Assembly (NCBI GenBank): GCA_030272585.1
Contig: BSYQ01000006.1
Span: 1,761,001 to 1,825,000, forward strand
Origin: Bryopsis sp. KO-2023
Lineage: Eukaryota; Chlorophyta; Ulvophyceae; Bryopsidales; Bryopsidaceae
DNA length: 64,000 bases
Direction: 5' to 3'
The notes below the pieces were generated by a model. The model searched no databases. It saw only the letters and a list, made by a program, of their open reading frames with translations, and was not told the origin of the DNA. Below are positions 60,772 through 64,000 of the stretch, piece after piece. Within the stretch, counting starts at the first letter, position 1. Each line of letters opens with the position of its first letter. The translations under genes and the position numbers were made by a program.

Positions 60772-61021
60772 CTAATTCAAACGTAAAACAAGGCTATGGA
60801 AGCTGTTGGTAGAATTTTCATGCCAGCATCCTTCATATTCGACTACTTCCTTCAGGTGTTGTTTGTGACTGCCCAACGCCTCCGTCAAGTCTGTGTCAGA
60901 AGGATATAAAAAAAAATGCGAGTCATCAAGTTTCTTCTTACCAACATCAAACCGCAAAGGATGTATTTCAACAGTGGAGCATGAAAAGGGGGGTGATTGT
61001 GCGCGTTGGGAAATTTTTTTC
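60772..61021 (-). CDS. Last two exons of an unidentified gene
   Basis: Exons 61021-60942 and 60890-60772 join in phase (G|AC giving Asp) and end at a TAG. They encode STVEIHPLRFDVD then LTEALGSHKQHLKEVVEYEG and a C-terminus ending SLVLRLN. Donor GTAAGA and acceptor CTGACACAG are good. Upstream exons were not found, and the family is not recognised. Confidence 0.35.
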
Positions 61022-62088
61022 CTGCTTTGACAGATAAGCACAACACTGAAAAGTATCCCGAAAGCTTGTGTGCAATAAACTTGATTGAATTGATAACTTG
61101 CAAGCGTTTCATTCTCCAGCGTTTTGTTCCACCCAGACTATTCAAAAAGTGCGCACATTATTACACACACAATAATGAGTGGATTTGATTTCGACATTCC
61201 TCACTGGCGCTGTATTTGTCTGCAGATTAGAAACTTATCTTTTGTTTGGTGGTGCAGTGTTGTTTGAATAGATGCATCCTTTGCTCGTTCTTGCAGCAAT
61301 TTTTTTTTTCAATGAAGAAGCTGCTGCTGCAGGGTCCAGGTATCAAGTGGGTTTGAAATTTTATTTATTTATTTTTCCACGGTAGGTGCACAAACACATG
61401 CAAGATGGTTCATCCCTTTTTTTTGTCTGACTGCGCTCATGCTTTAACCCCACTTCATTCCACCAGAATAACATGCTTCATTCTTTTTTTTATTTTAGGA
61501 AAAGAAAAAATGATCGAGTGTCACAGTTTTTTTCAACCCGTTTTAGCTGAATACGATTCGGGACTGATCAATGCTGATTCTGTGCAATATCATTCTATTT
61601 CAAAAAACACTTTCTTCCTTTCACAGTGTAAGAAAAAACAGAAAGTCTGCTACAAGACGATTATTTCTCACAACTTCTCCCTCCTCGCATCCCTCCTCAG
61701 TTTCTGCCAGATGGAACCCATCTGACGCCTTCTCCCGAAACAAGGTGGCATGAAGTGGCGGCGGCGTGGTCACGTGTGCAACCCATTTTTGTCCATGTTT
61801 TCTTCAATTTTCGAGACAAAACCAAACGTTGATTGCGTCCAATTCGCAACCCGACCATTATCTCTTTCAGCGTGCCTGGACGAGGACAGACAGAAGCTGG
61901 GGAGAACGCAAAGTTTCGGATCCGTCTCCGTTTCAGGGTGTACACATACTTCGGTTTTATCTTCCTCTTGCGCCTGCAAGTGCAGGAAAGATCCCGTCCT
62001 AGAGAAAGGAAGAACTGTCTGACAGCAAAAAAAGGACGACCATCCGTCGCAAGGCCAGACGTGTCGGTTCGATGTGGAAACGGCAGCC

Positions 62089-63321
62089 ATGGGGAACGTC
62101 CTTCAGGAAACTTTCAAAATTGCTAAAGGTACGTTGCGCCGTCGAGTGCTATTGTAATCGATAGTCCTATTGAATACGTTTCGATTGAATCAACCTCAAA
62201 AAGCTTCAGAACCGGTTGCTGCTCGATCAGCGACAAGATATCTAATCCTTTTCTATTCAAGGAAAGAATAGAGCTCTGCGCTCTGCACTTGGATAGCTGG
62301 AATTCTTAGTGAGCGACCAGACGCGCGACGAAGTTGTTTGCACTTCAAGTGAAAGAGAGAAGAAGATAGCGGGTGTGTTCGCCAGTCCAGGAAGGCTGAG
62401 TGCCGAAACCGACTTGCTCATTTTTCTTTGTGATGCACGAACGAGGGACCCCAGAAGCGACGTTTTTTCATCCAAACGGAGGAAATTGCGGCTGACAGGA
62501 TCAATAAGGAAGAGAGGAAGTGGCAACATAGTGATGCTATGATACACTGGCAGTTCAGCAGTGGCATTGTTATAACAATTACAATTACAATTCCACTGGT
62601 GCATGCACTCAAAATCGCATTCAAGTTGAAGCAAACAAGGTTACTTGTTGGGTTCACAAGTGGTAAGGACTGGAACATCATGGAGGGGGATCCTGTCGAT
62701 GTTGCACCTGGTGCACAGAGATGTGGCTGCCACAATTTTTTCGATCAGCTCATGCACCCTCAATACTCCAGACTCTGTTTCACCCTGAAATGTGTTGTCC
62801 ACCCCGGGTGGACAACACCCGGGGCCATTGCCAATCATGCCTGGTTTCCAGAGGGAAACCACTGGGTCGTTTTCCTGCACACAGACTAATAGATAGAAGC
62901 CACAGTTTTTTTTCGAAAGAAAAGAGAAAGGCAGATCTGCAACACCCATGTTTGTTTCGATGATCGCAGAAAAGCTGTGAACACCGAAGTGGAGGAGCTG
63001 AAACCACAAGCTTTCAGAAATTTGTCGGGCGATGGTTTCGATGCTCGTCTCAAAATCGCACCGGAAAGCTCTCTCGCCTGTTGAAAACCAACCCCCCCCC
63101 CCTCCATGTCAATTCCTCGCTCGACGAATGCTGGGCAGTCGAAACAAGTCGAAAGACGGATCGATTGCCTTGTGCTCACGGAACAATACGGTGTGGTGCT
63201 ACTCCGGAGTTGTGTGCGCCGAACCCAAATCCTTCAGCTCTATCCACACACTTTCACGTGTGCATTCCCCATTCTCCAAAGTCGTTCTCGACGTTTCGCC
63301 GAAGAAAACTGCTTCTGAGAA
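62089..63321 (+). CDS. Possible plus-strand gene, exons unresolved
   Basis: A candidate first exon at 62089-62128 encodes MGNVLQETFKIAK before the donor GTACGT. A candidate later exon runs from 62970 (acceptor GATGATCGCAG) to the donor GTGAGT at 63322. It has two open frames, one starting AVNTEVEELKPQAFRNLSG and one ending VVLDVSPKKTASEK, with a C9-10 run between them. Sequence from about 63751 may continue in phase after the last donor. I could not join these into one protein. The Gly at position 2 would allow N-myristoylation, but that is a guess. Confidence 0.25.
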
Positions 63322-63354
63322 GGTGAGTCATCAAATGAAGTGGGTATTTGAGTG

Positions 63355-63515
63355 TCAGCTCGCCGTAGGTCATCGCTCGTGTCCCCCTTCGCTTGGTTCA
63401 GAGGTTTAACGTGAATCTCTGTTAATCAAGTGGCGGGGGTTCGAGCCGACCTCTGAACCATGACGTCTGGAGACGTTGATAGAAGCGCCAAGGCGTGGAC
63501 GGAAGTGCCCAGAGG
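63355..63515 (+). repeat. tRNA-like (SINE-like) repeat, copy 2
   Basis: Opposite-orientation partner of 59955-60130, sharing GTCATCGCTCG, GGTTTAACGTG, GGCGGGGGTTCGAGCC, ACCATGACGTCTG and GCGTGGACGGAAG. It contains an 11-base inverted pair TGGTTCAGAGG/CCTCTGAACCA around the B-box-like core. Confidence 0.5.
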
Positions 63516-64000
63516 TCGAGTCTCAGGCGGTGGGGGGACGCTCCCACCCGGGAAGACGGGTTATGCTGATTTTATTTTTTTGCTTGCATGCTTGTAAGCT
63601 GGTTTGTTGGTCTGTTGGTTGCTTGTGTGTGTTTTTGTGTATTTTGGGGCCCCTGAATTGGTGGCTGACTGCATCTTTAGCTATAGTGCATGCATATTTT
63701 GGTGGTCGGAGTGTATGTGATTGCAATGAACATAACTTCAACTCTTGCAGGGATCGTTTTTAGAACAACGAAATTCGTTGTTGAACGACAACGATCGAGC
63801 AAAAGTGCCTTCTTGTCAGTCTCAGGACGCCTCTTGGTGTCGGTTGACCAAGACCTGAACCTCATACTTTCCTGTACAAGGAGCGGCGCACTCGATGCAC
63901 TCTTCGCCGTGGGTTGTAATTATTGGTCGACATTGATTGACTACCCCCACAGTAAAACAGGGTTTGTTCAGATCAAGGCCCCTCGTTGCTCTCCCATCCA

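Overview
This is a 64 kb piece of a eukaryotic nuclear genome. The recognisable genes are cut by many spliceosomal introns, almost all GT-AG, often with long homopolymer tracts, and have eukaryote-only products: NDC80, an RPD3-class histone deacetylase, a cyclin, TMEM208, IPK1 and PACRG. PACRG and a RIIa/EF-hand protein argue for a cell with a motile flagellum. A degraded class A penicillin-binding protein of the plastid-peptidoglycan kind, next to an organelle-type seryl-tRNA synthetase, points to an alga with a plastid of primary origin or its close relatives (glaucophyte, early green or streptophyte alga). That is an inference; nothing here fixes the species. All exon structures were assembled by hand from splice signals, reading phase and family similarity, without transcript data.

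Layout. 1-2.4 kb: 5' part of NDC80 (minus), running off the left edge. 1.7-4.7 kb: left arm of a large inverted duplication that includes the NDC80 first exon. 5.4-7.6 kb: TMEM208 (minus), divergent from a small EF-hand/zinc-ribbon gene (8.4-9.9 kb). 11.5-14.5 kb: cyclin. 16.9-21.3 kb: histone deacetylase. 22.5-25.5 kb (minus): a RIIa + EF-hand + rhodanese fusion. 26.0-29.7 kb (minus): inositol-pentakisphosphate 2-kinase, divergent from a small unknown gene (30.2-31.3 kb). 33.1-36.5 kb (minus): seryl-tRNA synthetase, divergent from the penicillin-binding protein pseudogene (36.9-39.6 kb). 39.7-42.1 kb: right arm of the inverted duplication, where the NDC80 exon has been deleted. 42.4-45.4 kb: a WD40-like locus and a Pro/Ser/Thr-repeat protein. 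46-49 kb: tandem repeats, including three copies of a conserved hairpin. 50.2-51.8 kb (minus): J-domain/zinc-finger/CS-domain protein. 52.3-53.3 kb (minus): small basic protein. 53.5-57.2 kb: organellar GrpE. 58.2-59.4 kb: PACRG. 59.6-64 kb: dispersed repeats, a tRNA-like inverted pair and poorly resolved exons.

The genes are mostly unrelated housekeeping functions: kinetochore, ER targeting, cell cycle, chromatin, inositol phosphate and organelle proteostasis/translation. PACRG, the RIIa/EF-hand/rhodanese protein and possibly the J/CS chaperone share a ciliary theme, but are not arranged as a cluster. The most notable items are the decaying plastid-type penicillin-binding protein, the RIIa-EF-hand-rhodanese architecture, the hairpin array and the inverted duplication that captured and then lost an NDC80 exon.
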